Source of the DNA: a bacterium
Lineage (GTDB): Bacteria; Patescibacteria; Paceibacteria; UBA9973; UBA6065
Assembly: GCA_030680695.1 (NCBI GenBank)
Contig: JAUXUT010000149.1
Coordinates: 585,431-649,430, forward strand
Reading direction: 5' to 3'
Length of the DNA stretch: 64,000 nt
Shown here one piece after another: positions 1 to 8,036 of the stretch; the stretch's first letter is position 1, and each line of letters starts with the position of its first letter. The translations under genes and the position numbers were made by a program. The notes beneath the pieces were generated by a model. The model was not told the origin of the DNA and did not search any database. It saw only the letters and a list, made by a program, of their open reading frames with translations.

Positions 1-255
1 GTCGAAAGCCGGGCCGCCTTTTCTTGTTTGGGCTGGGGCAAGCGAAACAACAATTTTGGCGTTTGTTTGTCTCGGTGATTTGAAACCAGAATTTTTTATA
101 GCTGCGGATACGCGGTCTTTCGATTCGTCGACGGCTTTATCCGGAAGACCAACAATCGAGAACGAGTGTAGACCGCGAGATATGTCCGTCTCGACTGATA
201 TTATTTCCGCTTGTAATAATCTGACCTGTGCACTTGATATATGTGAGAATGGCAT
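1..255 (-). CDS. YifB/ComM family Mg-chelatase-like AAA ATPase, N-terminal fragment
   Basis: Reading the minus strand from an ATG at 253-255 gives 85 codons that run off the window. The residues include VETDISRGLHSFSIVGLPD and ESKDRVSAAIKNSGF, the typical N-terminal domain of the YifB/ComM family (competence-linked or branch-migration AAA+ ATPases). The Walker motifs and the Mg-chelatase domain would lie outside the window. Family assignment is firm from these motifs; the physiological role in this organism is inferred only. Confidence 0.88.
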   Translation of the reverse strand, partial: MPFSHISSAQVRLLQAEIISVETDISRGLHSFSIVGLPDKAVDESKDRVSAAIKNSGFKSPRQTNAKIVVSLAPAQTRKGGPAFD

Positions 256-290
256 TCCGAGAGTCTAGCAACCGGGTGTTCAAGGCAGCA

Positions 291-315
291 TAAAGACCTC
301 ATGAAGAGGTCTTTA
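291..315 (-). terminator. Hairpin downstream of the DksA-like gene
   Basis: Perfect 10-bp stem TAAAGACCTC/GAGGTCTTTA with a 5-base loop, 21 bases after the stop codon of the DksA-like gene. The U-rich tract is better on the plus strand, so the direction is uncertain. Confidence 0.5.
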
Positions 316-336
316 TATTTTTCAAGAAACCTTTTC

Positions 337-720
337 TTATTCTCGCGGATTGTCTTTGTGTGCGAGGCACGTGAGCGCCGCTGGATTTGCCTCCAAACGC
401 TCTTGTTCGATTGGTTTGCCACTTACGACGCAGATTCCGTATGTGCCAGCCTTGATTCTTTCGAGGGCGCTTTTCACATCGTTATACTGAACCTCGAGCT
501 GTTTGAGGATAGCAGTGTTCGATTCGTAGCTTTCGATGTTATCAGCGATATCAGCAGCGTCCGAAGCAGAAACATCCACTTCACCAGAGGTTGCTTCCCA
601 GTCTTTTGGATTATCAGGATTGACCTGGCCGACGCTTTTGAGTTCGGTTTCGAGCGTCTGGAGTTCCTTCTCCAGCTTATTCTTGAAGTATTCAGTATCT
701 ACAGATGGGTTCATTTTCAT
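337..720 (-). CDS. TraR/DksA-family protein with degenerate zinc finger
   Basis: 127 aa from ATG 718-720. The central part is helical/coiled (NIESYESNTAILKQLEVQYND) and the C-terminus matches the TraR/DksA zinc-finger family (ALERIKAGTYGIC...GKPIEQERLEANPAALTC). The usual four-Cys finger is altered: the second Cys position is Ser (CVVS) and the last is His (CLAH), so metal binding may be weak. DksA-like proteins act on RNA polymerase through the secondary channel; here that role is inferred. A -10-like TATATT lies 9 bases before the start, fitting a leaderless or near-leaderless mRNA. Confidence 0.85.
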   Translation of the reverse strand: MKMNPSVDTEYFKNKLEKELQTLETELKSVGQVNPDNPKDWEATSGEVDVSASDAADIADNIESYESNTAILKQLEVQYNDVKSALERIKAGTYGICVVSGKPIEQERLEANPAALTCLAHKDNPRE

Positions 721-745
721 GGGGGTAATAATATAGGTTAAGACG

Positions 746-1903
746 TTATTGCACAATACGGACCGCAAGCAGCCTGTCGATAAGGTATTTTAGGGTTTCA
801 ACATCGGTCGCTATGACTATTGTGTTTTGGTCGGCGAACGCATAAGCGAGGATTGGTTGGCCATTAGATCCGCGCAGAATGCGTGCGTCGATGTTCGCAA
901 CTACAGAATCTTCAAAAACATCGCTTTTAGTCGATATTGTCGCCTCTTTTGGGTGAGCAACTTGGATGAGCTTGATAAGGTCATCACGCATGTCGCCTTC
1001 CCATTCGAGCATCCCTGCATAAGCGTTTTGGAAGAATGAGTTTTTGAATATGAGGAAAGGTGCGTTCCGATTAAAGACGTATGAACCGAGCATATATTCC
1101 GAAGACAATGAACGGATTAGTCTGCCTGGTATTTTGGTATTGGCCAAGAATGCCGAAGGGGATGCTATTACTGTGGTTGTACCGAACGGTAACGGTATAA
1201 CTGCATATATTTGGCCAATATTTACTGATGCGCGGTCGAGGGCTTCCCCGGCGAGTGTAATCGTGTCTTTTTCTGGATCGAGTTTTACTGTTGTTATGCC
1301 ATCGTACGGAATGAGGGTGCGTACAACTAGGTTTTCCGGCAAGTTTGATCGAGGGGCCGGAGCGTTCGTAGTGAGCCAGTAGTAAGCCCCACCCCCAGCC
1401 AACATCAGAATAATTAGTATTGTCGCAAGAAGCAGTAATGGGAATTTCTTTTCTCCACTATCATATTGTATCGGCGTACCAGATGTTTCCTTGCGTTTCT
1501 GTTCTGCTACCACCATCTGTGTTTTCGAGATGTTTTGATAACGCACAGCTTCTTCGGCATCAGTCTTGAAGGTACGAAGAGGTTTGATGGACGGATCGTT
1601 TTTAACAGGTACGGCTGGACTCGTTGAATTCGATCCGCCAGGTTTGAATGATTCCTCGCTGAGTTCCAGGGGTTCGTCTTTTGGTGGCTGCGGCACTGGC
1701 ACCACAGGTTTCACAGGAATCGTTTTTGGCAGGTTTTCCGTTTCTGTTATGACGTCTGCTTTGGCCGCGGTTGTTTCAGGTGTACCGAATTCGTTGTCTT
1801 CAGCCACACGAGAACTGTCGAGCACATCAATGCCCTCGTCGTGGAGTCCACCCATGGTCGAGCTCTCCATCTCTTTCTTTTCGTCCTTCTTCTCGGGTTC
1901 CAT
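746..1903 (-). CDS. Single-pass membrane protein of unknown function
   Basis: 385 aa. An acidic, Pro/Ser/Thr-rich cytoplasmic N-terminal region of about 150 residues is followed by a Lys-rich stop and one transmembrane helix (FPLLLLATILIILMLAGGG, about residues 155-178), then an extracellular domain of about 200 residues, probably mixed alpha/beta. I do not recognise the family. ATG 1903 is preferred over the in-frame ATG at 1909 because a -10 box (TATGAT, 1910-1915, with upstream TGC) lies exactly six bases before it, the spacing seen at other leaderless genes here. Confidence 0.8.
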   Translation of the reverse strand: MEPEKKDEKKEMESSTMGGLHDEGIDVLDSSRVAEDNEFGTPETTAAKADVITETENLPKTIPVKPVVPVPQPPKDEPLELSEESFKPGGSNSTSPAVPVKNDPSIKPLRTFKTDAEEAVRYQNISKTQMVVAEQKRKETSGTPIQYDSGEKKFPLLLLATILIILMLAGGGAYYWLTTNAPAPRSNLPENLVVRTLIPYDGITTVKLDPEKDTITLAGEALDRASVNIGQIYAVIPLPFGTTTVIASPSAFLANTKIPGRLIRSLSSEYMLGSYVFNRNAPFLIFKNSFFQNAYAGMLEWEGDMRDDLIKLIQVAHPKEATISTKSDVFEDSVVANIDARILRGSNGQPILAYAFADQNTIVIATDVETLKYLIDRLLAVRIVQ

Positions 1904-1918
1904 ATACATATCATAGCA

Positions 1919-1951
1919 AAAAGCCGCTAGGCCTTCGGCCTAGCGGCTTTT
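1919..1951 (-). terminator. Strong bidirectional terminator
   Basis: 15-bp perfect stem AAAAGCCGCTAGGCC / GGCCTAGCGGCTTTT with loop TTC, between the NYN gene and the membrane-protein gene; T-runs on both strands. Confidence 0.85.
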
Positions 1952-1994
1952 ATTTAATCGTGATGAGATACACCCACGGATGCCACAGGTGTCT

Positions 1995-2708
1995 TTAGCG
2001 GATCTTGCGAATGACTTTGGTCATACGGCCTGGGCGTGATGGTGGTTGCTGGCGAGGTCCTGGTGCCTTTTGGGCCGGTTCCTCTTGTATATCATCGCCT
2101 TTATCAATGCCGTGATCGTCTTGGGGTCCGCGATTATTTCTGTCGCCGCGATTTCCACGGGTTCCTGCTCCCCCACTGTTTCCACCGCGTCGTTCGTTGA
2201 ATCGGCCGCCAATTACATATCGGCTTGGATCTGAATCGAGATCAATGAAATCATCAGTCGCTTCTTTTAATTTGCCCGATGCTGACTTGCCGAAGGTTAT
2301 AACCTCGACCTGACAACCCTGCATTTTAAGGTATTCAACAAGCGGTACGAAGTCGCCGTCGCCTGATGCGAGCACAACAACGTCGAGTTTAGCCGCGAGT
2401 TTCACGGCGTCGATGGCGAGACCAACGTCCCAGTCCGCCTTTTTTGAGCCAGATGAAAATATCTGTAGGTCCTTGGTTTTAGTTTCGATGCCCATTTTAT
2501 TGAGCGCGTCGAAAAAGTTGCTTTCCTCGCCTGATTCCGTCGTAATGACGTATGCGATTGCACGCACAAGTTGGCGTTCTGCAAGGGCGGTTTCGAGCAC
2601 TTCACCGAAGTTTACGCGGCCATGATGAAGGTTCTTGGCGCTGTGATATAGGTTTTGCGCATCAATGAATATACCAACGCGCTGATCCTTATGTTTAATT
2701 ACTGACAT
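1995..2708 (-). CDS. NYN/LabA-like PIN-domain RNase with RG-rich tail
   Basis: 237 aa. Residues 10-160 form a NYN (LabA/DUF88) domain: VGIFIDAQNLYH with the first catalytic Asp, ADWDVGLAIDA, and VVVLASGDGDFVPLVEYL with the acidic cluster. These enzymes are Mg-dependent nucleases of the PIN-like fold, usually acting on RNA. Residues 165-237 are a low-complexity Arg/Gly/Asn/Pro-rich tail, typical of RNA-binding disordered extensions. The gene is followed by a strong terminator. Substrate unknown. Confidence 0.9.
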   Translation of the reverse strand: MSVIKHKDQRVGIFIDAQNLYHSAKNLHHGRVNFGEVLETALAERQLVRAIAYVITTESGEESNFFDALNKMGIETKTKDLQIFSSGSKKADWDVGLAIDAVKLAAKLDVVVLASGDGDFVPLVEYLKMQGCQVEVITFGKSASGKLKEATDDFIDLDSDPSRYVIGGRFNERRGGNSGGAGTRGNRGDRNNRGPQDDHGIDKGDDIQEEPAQKAPGPRQQPPSRPGRMTKVIRKIR

Positions 2709-2799
2709 TTGTTTAAAAAATTAAAGATATCGGAAAAAGTCCGATGTTATTAAAAATGCACCATGCTGACGCGAATTGAATCGCAACCCGGAACGAAGA

Positions 2800-2817
2800 C
2801 TCCGCCGAGAGGCGGAG
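2800..2817 (-). terminator. Possible terminator of rpsO
   Basis: 7-bp stem CTCCGCC / GGCGGAG with a GAGA loop, 13 bases after the rpsO stop; the following tract is only moderately U-rich. Confidence 0.45.
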
Positions 2818-2829
2818 CGAGTTCGGTTG

Positions 2830-3099
2830 TTATTTTACCTTGAGCTCGAGCTTCTTGGCGAGCGCGAGATAGCGCTTCGGGTGCTTGGTCTGAAGGTATT
2901 TGATGTGGTTCTGCCTGTCTGCGACCATGGCGAGGAGGCCTCGGCGTGAGTGCTTGTCCTTGTCGTGCTTCTTGAGGTGTCGAGCGAGCTCCTCGATTTT
3001 TGATGTGAGGAGAGCGACCTGAACCTCAGGCGAGCCCGTGTCTTTGTCGTGAACGGCAGAAACCTTGATTACCTTTGACTTCTTTATCGTTGAAAGCAT
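2830..3099 (-). CDS. rpsO: 30S ribosomal protein S15
   Basis: 89 aa from ATG 3097-3099, the usual S15 length. It contains the signature region DTGSPEVQVALLTSKIEELARHL and HSRRGLLAMVADRQ with YLQTKHPKRY. A GGGGGT Shine-Dalgarno-like stretch precedes the chosen start; the upstream extension to 3138 has no family similarity. S15 binds the central domain of 16S rRNA and bridges to 23S. Confidence 0.97.
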   Translation of the reverse strand: MLSTIKKSKVIKVSAVHDKDTGSPEVQVALLTSKIEELARHLKKHDKDKHSRRGLLAMVADRQNHIKYLQTKHPKRYLALAKKLELKVK

Positions 3100-3192
3100 G
3101 GTACCCCCTATCTTAGCATATATGGAGCTAAATTGCAAGCCCCGCGCTTACTACAGCCCTGTGTCGCCTTTTTTGCTATAATATTGTGCGAC

Positions 3193-4131
3193 ATGGCATC
3201 ACTACGCGAACTAAAGACGCAATTCCTCGAATATATCGAAATCGAGAAGGGTCGGAGTATAAAGACCGTCCAAAATTATGATCATTATCTGACGCGTTTT
3301 CTCGCCTTTATCAAGAAAGACGACGCAAAGTCGATTACAGATACGTCGGTGAGAGAGTTTCGCCTGTGGCTTAATCGCCAACCGGCTGGTAATGCGCGCA
3401 CCGGTCCCAATCGTGGTAGCGCGGGAACTCTCAAGAAAAAGACGCAGAATTATTATCTCATCGCTTTACGCGCTTTTCTTAAATATTTGGCTCGCCAAGG
3501 AGTTTCTTCCCTTTCACCAGAACGTATCGAGCTCGCCAAGGTCGGCGACCGGCACATCGAGTTTATGAATGACGAAGAATTGCATCGCTTACTTGAAGCG
3601 CCTGACGGCTCAGATCTCAAATCACTGCGAGACAGAGCCATATTATGGGCGCTTTTCTCTACAGGCTTGCGTGTGTCAGAGCTCTGTTCCCTTCCGCGCG
3701 ATATCGACCTTTCGGCCGAAGGCATACCGGTGCGCGGCAAGGGCGACAAAGTGCGCGTCGTATTTTTTTCTGATGCGGCCAAGGCGGCCATCAAGGCATA
3801 TCTCAACAAGCGTGACGATATGGACGATTCTCTGTTCGTAAAAGTTGGAGTTGAAAAACGAAGCGGCGGCGAATCACTTCCCCTCACCACACGATCGATT
3901 GAAAGGATTGTGAAGTTGTACGCGACAAAGGCTGGCATTATGACCAAACGAGTGACACCCCACGTTTTGCGCCATTCGTTCGCTACTGATTTGTTGAGCA
4001 ATGGGGCCGATTTACGTGCCGTGCAGGATCTTCTTGGTCACGCCAACATCAGCACCACACAGATATACACTCACGTCACCGACGCGCATTTGCGGAACGT
4101 CCACAAACAGTTTCACAACAAGAAGAAGTAG
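3193..4131 (+). CDS. Tyrosine site-specific recombinase, XerC/XerD family
   Basis: 312 aa from ATG 3193. N-terminal SAM-like core-binding domain (about residues 1-100) and C-terminal catalytic domain with the full active site: Arg in TGLRVSEL, Lys after the beta hairpin (GKGDKVR), HVLRHSFA (His and Arg), LGHANISTTQ and the nucleophile in IYTHV. Size and motifs fit the chromosomal dimer-resolving recombinase typical of CPR, which usually encode a single Xer. An extended -10 (TGCTATAAT, -10 at 3177-3182) sits ten bases upstream, giving almost no leader. A mobile-element integrase is possible, but no such genes surround it. Confidence 0.92.
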   Translation: MASLRELKTQFLEYIEIEKGRSIKTVQNYDHYLTRFLAFIKKDDAKSITDTSVREFRLWLNRQPAGNARTGPNRGSAGTLKKKTQNYYLIALRAFLKYLARQGVSSLSPERIELAKVGDRHIEFMNDEELHRLLEAPDGSDLKSLRDRAILWALFSTGLRVSELCSLPRDIDLSAEGIPVRGKGDKVRVVFFSDAAKAAIKAYLNKRDDMDDSLFVKVGVEKRSGGESLPLTTRSIERIVKLYATKAGIMTKRVTPHVLRHSFATDLLSNGADLRAVQDLLGHANISTTQIYTHVTDAHLRNVHKQFHNKKK

Positions 4132-4178
4132 AAGAAAAATAGCCTGTCGAACACCAGTCTTTCTGGTATTATTGCGGC

Positions 4179-4976
4179 ATGAAGATCGTATCTTGGAATG
4201 TGAACGGCATCCGCGCGGTGCACAAGAAAGGCCTTTTTCTTCCTTTCATCGACCAGTACCAGCCGGATATTCTGTGTCTTCAAGAAACTAAGGCCGAGCA
4301 AGGCCAGGTCGAAATAGACCTGTCTGGATACGAAGAATATTGGAATTCAGCCCAAAAGAAGGGCTATTCTGGTACGGCCATATTCACGAAAGTGAAGCCC
4401 GTCGCGATAATTAACGGCATTCCAGACCATATATGCGAGAAGTACGGCCTCATTGCTGATGAATACGGTGATCCACGCACCGAAGGCCGCGTTATAGCCG
4501 CAGAATTCAAGGATTTTTTCCTTGTGACGGTATACACACCTAACGCCAAGGAGGATTTAAGCCGCATTCCATTGCGACATCGACAGTGGGATCCCGCGTT
4601 TCTCGCCTATTGCAAGGAACTCGAGAAAAAGAAGCCAGTCGTATTTTGTGGCGATCTCAATGTGGCCCATACTCCAGACGACCTCGCCCGACCAAAAGAA
4701 AATGTTGGACTCAAAGGTTTCACTGATGAAGAGCGAGAAGGATTTCAGAATTTTATCGACGCTGGTTTCATCGATACCTTCAGAATTTTTCATAAAGGTA
4801 ACGGCTTCTATACATGGTGGTCGCACTTTGCGAATGCCCGCGCACGCAACGTCGGATGGCGTATCGATTATGTACTTGTATCCGCATCATTTTCAGAAAA
4901 AGTGAAGTCTGCCGGAATCCTTCCTGAGGTTCTTGGATCAGATCACTGCCCCGTATTCGTGAATATGGCTTTGTAA
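4179..4976 (+). CDS. xth: Exodeoxyribonuclease III / AP endonuclease
   Basis: 265 aa. Motifs of the exonuclease III (EEP) family are all visible: MKIVSWNVNGIRA, LCLQETK with metal-binding Glu, GYSGTAIFT, VFCGDLNVAH with catalytic Asp/Asn, WRIDYVLVS and the C-terminal GSDHCPV His. It cuts DNA at abasic sites and removes 3' blocks in base excision repair. TATTAT six bases before the ATG indicates a leaderless transcript. Confidence 0.95.
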   Translation: MKIVSWNVNGIRAVHKKGLFLPFIDQYQPDILCLQETKAEQGQVEIDLSGYEEYWNSAQKKGYSGTAIFTKVKPVAIINGIPDHICEKYGLIADEYGDPRTEGRVIAAEFKDFFLVTVYTPNAKEDLSRIPLRHRQWDPAFLAYCKELEKKKPVVFCGDLNVAHTPDDLARPKENVGLKGFTDEEREGFQNFIDAGFIDTFRIFHKGNGFYTWWSHFANARARNVGWRIDYVLVSASFSEKVKSAGILPEVLGSDHCPVFVNMAL

Positions 4977-5048
4977 GGCCTCTTTTACAGATGTCCTTTA
5001 TTTAAAGTTATCCCCACATCATGTCCTTTACATGTCTTTTACGACTGC

Positions 5049-5366
5049 TACAATATATCCAGGCCAGTACGGAGAACTTCTTGCCGACCCCGGCGTAGAG
5101 GATCTCCCTGAAAAAGAGTTCTTTCTACATAGTCGGTAATCGTTTAAGGTTTGGTCTTGGGCAAGCGCTACGCGCGGCCCACTCGAGTCGAGAGACTCAA
5201 AAAAGGAAATAACCTCGAAAGCGAGTACACGTCGACGGCCCTGCCGCTGCAGGCATGAATTAAATTATTTTTCGGCCATCACGGGTAGGATCACCTCCCC
5301 ATGTACTCACTCTAGCGGTTATTTCGAAGCCGCTGGCAACTCATCAAGCCGGCGGTTTTTTGTTTG
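5049..5366 (+). ncRNA. Unidentified structured small RNA with its own promoter and terminator
   Basis: The 450-base gap between xth and cca has no credible ORF but looks like an independent RNA gene. An extended -10 (TGCTACAAT, -10 at 5049-5054) predicts transcription from about 5061. The end is a Rho-independent terminator: CCGCTGGC (5331-5338) pairs with GCCGGCGG (about 5349-5356), followed by TTTTTTG. Inside are several local stems: AGAACT/AGTTCT, GCCG/CGGC, GAGTC/GACTC, CTCG/CGAG, CCTGC/GCAGG. I found no RNase P, tmRNA, SRP or riboswitch signature. It contains GGATCACCTCC (5288-5298), identical to the end of bacterial 16S rRNA including the anti-Shine-Dalgarno. Function unknown. Confidence 0.6.
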
Positions 5367-5401
5367 TAAAATACGACAGGATTGAATACAATTAAATACG
5401 T

Positions 5402-5425
5402 AAAACGGCTCGGTTGAGCCGTTTT
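5402..5425 (-). terminator. Bidirectional terminator of the CCA-adding enzyme gene
   Basis: 10-bp stem AAAACGGCTC / GAGCCGTTTT with a GGTT loop, directly after the stop at 5429. Confidence 0.8.
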
Positions 5426-5428
5426 TGT

Positions 5429-6928
5429 CTATTCAACGCCGTGTTTGCCACGTATTTTGGCCAACTCTTCTTCTTCGGCTTTTTGTTTTTTATCCTTCCC
5501 TATCGCGGCAAGTTTTTTCAGAGCCATGTCGTCTAGTTTTACCAGTTCCTGTGCACGAGTCTCCATGTAATCGGTTGTATTTTTAGTCGGATCCTCCAAT
5601 GCTTCTTCGAGCAACGCGTGCAGGATAAAACCAATCTTTGCATTAGGTGCCATCCCGGTGAGTTCCATAATTCTGTTACCGTCAATCTTGAGCATCCCGA
5701 CGGACACTGGATCTCGCAAAGCCTCTTCAATCATCGAGCGGTATTTACGCAGTCGATACGGATTCTCCTTTGGCCGTCCAGTTCCAATGCGATCACAGAC
5801 ACGAATATTCATAAGGTCCCAGATATTGTCGTCACCGACATTTGCGACCATTCGGCGTACGGCCGATAGAGTTATGGTCTCGGTATCCGAGAAAAACATG
5901 TGCCAACGGACCAGTTTCACGACTTTTTCGACGATTTTCGTCGAAAAAGCTAGGTTTTTAAGGATTTTTTCAGTCATTCTTGCCCCAACCACTTCATGGC
6001 CGTAAAACGTGTATTGATTTGTTTCACGTGAAAACCTGCGGGTGGCTGGTTTGCCAATGTCGTGAAACAGAGCAGCAAGGCGGATTTCAAGGTCATATTC
6101 CTTATCTGCGGCATGTTGCACGGTGCGCAGAAGGTGTTCCCAAACATCATATGCGTGGGCCTGGGTTTGTTTCACACCGACTCCCTCTTCTAGTTCTGGG
6201 GCTATAAATGGCAGTATCCCGAGCTCATGACACAAAATAAGCGCATTCATCGGCACTGGCGACATGATTATGCGGCAGAACTCATCACGAATACGCTCTT
6301 TTGCAATATGAGAAAGAAGGCCAGAATGAGTCTTTAGAGCCTCCAAAGTCCCCTTTTCTATTGAAAAATCGAGCTCTGAGGCCAATCTAACCGCCCTCAT
6401 GATACGTAACGCGTCCTCGGAAAATCGTTCATGGGCGTCACCAACGGTCCTGATTAAGCCATCTTTAAGGTCTTTAAGGCCTTCAAATCCATCAATAATG
6501 TTTCCCGTGAAACCATCCCTCCCCTCTTCGATGTCTAGAGCGAGCGCATTGATAGTAAAATCACGACGCTTGAGATCATCCTCGATATTCGTGCTAAAGG
6601 ACACGGCGTCCGGGCGGCGCTTGTCGCTATATGCTGATTCAAGTCGGAATGGCGTAACCTCGATTACTTTGAGTCGCTCGTCTTCCGTTTCATCATTCAC
6701 CACTCCGACCGTGCCGTATTTGTTCTCGTAAAAAGTGTGCGTGAATACCTTTTGTATTTCTTCAGGTGTGGCGTCAGTGGTCACATCCCAGTCTTTTGGG
6801 ACCTTGCCGAGCAACAGATCACGAACACACCCTCCTACCAGACAAGCCTTATAATTAGCCGTTTTTAGGCCTTCTGTCACACGTGAAACCTCACGTGGGA
6901 TTTGGAGCGAGAGGATTTTCGTTTCCAT
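5429..6928 (-). CDS. CCA tRNA nucleotidyltransferase / poly(A) polymerase family with HD domain
   Basis: 499 aa. N-terminal class II nucleotidyltransferase head: LVGGCVRDLLLG, DWDVTTDATPEE with the two catalytic Asp, then RRDFTINALALD and the RNA-binding neck (RFSEDALRIMRAVRLASEL). A central HD phosphohydrolase domain follows (LAALFHDIGKP, YGHEVVGA, RWHM). The architecture is that of bacterial CCA-adding enzymes, which finish tRNA 3' ends; most tRNA genes in this window lack an encoded CCA, so the activity is needed. The coding region also carries two parS-like sites (6020-6035, 6875-6890). Confidence 0.93.
   Translation of the reverse strand: METKILSLQIPREVSRVTEGLKTANYKACLVGGCVRDLLLGKVPKDWDVTTDATPEEIQKVFTHTFYENKYGTVGVVNDETEDERLKVIEVTPFRLESAYSDKRRPDAVSFSTNIEDDLKRRDFTINALALDIEEGRDGFTGNIIDGFEGLKDLKDGLIRTVGDAHERFSEDALRIMRAVRLASELDFSIEKGTLEALKTHSGLLSHIAKERIRDEFCRIIMSPVPMNALILCHELGILPFIAPELEEGVGVKQTQAHAYDVWEHLLRTVQHAADKEYDLEIRLAALFHDIGKPATRRFSRETNQYTFYGHEVVGARMTEKILKNLAFSTKIVEKVVKLVRWHMFFSDTETITLSAVRRMVANVGDDNIWDLMNIRVCDRIGTGRPKENPYRLRKYRSMIEEALRDPVSVGMLKIDGNRIMELTGMAPNAKIGFILHALLEEALEDPTKNTTDYMETRAQELVKLDDMALKKLAAIGKDKKQKAEEEELAKIRGKHGVE
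6020..6035. promoter_or_regulatory. parS-like ParB-binding site (in cca)
   Basis: TGTTTCACGTGAAAAC matches the parS consensus TGTTNCACGTGAAACA at 14 of 16 positions, including the complete palindromic core. First of four such sites within 1.5 kb. Confidence 0.65.
6875..6890. promoter_or_regulatory. parS-like site (in cca 5' region)
   Basis: TGTCACACGTGAAACC matches the parS consensus at 13 of 16 positions; the right half-site is intact. Confidence 0.5.
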
Positions 6929-6994
6929 GATTATGCGCCTATATTACTATAGTTTTTTGATTTTTGTCCGCTTTGAACGTATGATGTGACAATC

Positions 6995-7066
6995 GCTCCC
7001 GTGGTGAAATGGATATCACAACGGTCTTCGGAACCGTCGTTGGGGGTTCGAATCCCTCCGGGAGCA
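6995..7066 (+). tRNA. tRNA-Arg (anticodon TCG)
   Basis: Cloverleaf with acceptor GCTCCCG/CGGGAGC, D stem GTGA/TCAC, anticodon stem ACGGT/ACCGT with loop CTTCGGA, and T loop GTTCGAATC. No CCA is encoded. Reads CGA/CGG codons. Confidence 0.95.
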
Positions 7067-7121
7067 CAAATAGATAGTTGGGTTTTGTTTTTTCTTCGCG
7101 TTCGTGTAATATTGTCCCTAT

Positions 7122-7192
7122 GCGGGTATCGTTTAGTGGTAGGACACGTCCTTGCCAAGGATGAGGTGAGAGTTCGATTCTCTCTACCCGCA
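7122..7192 (+). tRNA. tRNA-Gly (anticodon GCC)
   Basis: Acceptor GCGGGTA/TACCCGC, anticodon loop TTGCCAA, T loop GTTCGATTC. No encoded CCA. Followed by a hairpin terminator. Confidence 0.95.
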
Positions 7193-7234
7193 CAAGATCG
7201 CGATAGTTGTAATAAAGTTGTAATAAAAATGTGT

Positions 7235-7258
7235 AAAGGTCGTCTTCGGGCGACCTTT
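7235..7258 (+). terminator. Terminator after tRNA-Gly
   Basis: Stem AAAGGTCG / CGACCTTT around TCTTCGGG. Confidence 0.6.
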
Positions 7259-7328
7259 ATGCTTATACGGCGTTTTATTAAGCTTGGTCAAACATCAAAA
7301 TCAAGAAACTAAGATAATATAAAGCGAT

Positions 7329-7491
7329 TTTGGATAACTGGGGATAACTCTGGGGATAGTGTTTAAAAGACAATACCCCGAATTGGCATGAAAAACACAC
7401 TTTTGTCCTTAAAAGGCCTAAGTAGAGCCGTAGTTTAGGAATTTGAATTTCTCATGAATTTAACATAATGTTTCATATGAAACGTGGATAA
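7329..7491. other. DnaA-box-like cluster in a non-coding gap, candidate replication origin element
   Basis: The gap 7259-7575 has no gene. On the minus strand it holds TTATCCAAA (7329-7337), TTATCCCCA (7339-7347), CTATCCCCA (7351-7359) and TTATCCACG (7483-7491), all one to three changes from the DnaA box TTATCCACA. The first three are phased about 10-12 bases apart. Two parS-like sites and an AT-rich stretch follow directly. No dnaA or parB is visible in the window, so origin function is an inference. Confidence 0.4.
7469..7484. promoter_or_regulatory. parS-like palindrome
   Basis: TGTTTCATATGAAACG: perfect GTTTCATATGAAAC palindrome, 13 of 16 parS positions, differing at the central two bases. 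Confidence 0.5.
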
Positions 7492-7494
7492 GCC

Positions 7495-7510
7495 CGTTTC
7501 ACGTGAAAAC
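7495..7510. promoter_or_regulatory. parS-like site upstream of yraN
   Basis: CGTTTCACGTGAAAAC: intact TTTCACGTGAAA core, 13 of 16 parS positions, 10 bases after the previous palindrome. Confidence 0.6.
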
Positions 7511-7575
7511 AGCCTTTATGCGGATTTTATTCTTTATTTAGGCTCTGTTGAGCCCTCATTTGTCATAATGGACCC

Positions 7576-7977
7576 ATGAAAACATTCACATCCAAGAGTC
7601 AGAAGTTGGGGTTGTTGGGCGAGGATATAGTCTGTAAATACCTACGGGATAGGGGATTTACTATCATAGAACGAAATTATACAAAGAAGTGGGGCGAGAT
7701 CGATATCATCGTGGCAAAGGAAGGGATGATCCGTTTTATCGAGGTTAAGTCCGCGACAAGAGATCTTGGTCCAAACAATCATGTCCTTGATGCGGCAGAC
7801 CTGCACAGACCAGAAGATGGGATGCATGCGGCAAAGCGTCGCAGACTATCGAGAACAATACAGACCTATATGGCTTCAATGGGGGATATTGAATGGCATT
7901 TCGACGTCGCCTGCATACTAATAGACCCAGAACGAAGGCGAGCGAGGATAAAAATAATGGACGATATTGTGCTTTAA
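7576..7977 (+). CDS. yraN: YraN family (UPF0102) endonuclease-like protein
   Basis: 133 aa, the usual family length. PD-(D/E)XK-like fold with G-x-x-x-E near the N-terminus (LGLLGEDIVCKYL), the acidic motif WGEIDIIV and IRFIEVKSA (E-x-K), then AAKRRRLSRTIQTYM. The family resembles Holliday-junction resolvases; its cellular role is still unclear. CATAAT lies six bases before the ATG, so the mRNA is probably leaderless. Confidence 0.92.
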   Translation: MKTFTSKSQKLGLLGEDIVCKYLRDRGFTIIERNYTKKWGEIDIIVAKEGMIRFIEVKSATRDLGPNNHVLDAADLHRPEDGMHAAKRRRLSRTIQTYMASMGDIEWHFDVACILIDPERRRARIKIMDDIVL

Positions 7978-8036
7978 GGTGCGCGCCGATTAGATTTTCT
8001 GGGCCCTATCTGCTAGTATGTGGGAACTGAAAAGTA

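Noticed and set aside
3193..4131. Integrase of a mobile element
   Set aside because: Neighbours are housekeeping genes (rpsO, xth), there is no adjacent tRNA or cargo, and the sequence fits a chromosomal Xer recombinase.
5049..5366. RNase P RNA or tmRNA in the xth-cca gap
   Set aside because: I looked for GAGGAAAGTCC-like and ACAGAA-type RNase P motifs and for a tRNA-like end with GTTCGA and tag ORF; none is present.
6931..7193. Minus-strand ORFs over the tRNA-Arg/tRNA-Gly pair
   Set aside because: They are antisense readings of tRNA genes (for example GFEPPTT-like strings from the T loop), a known artefact.
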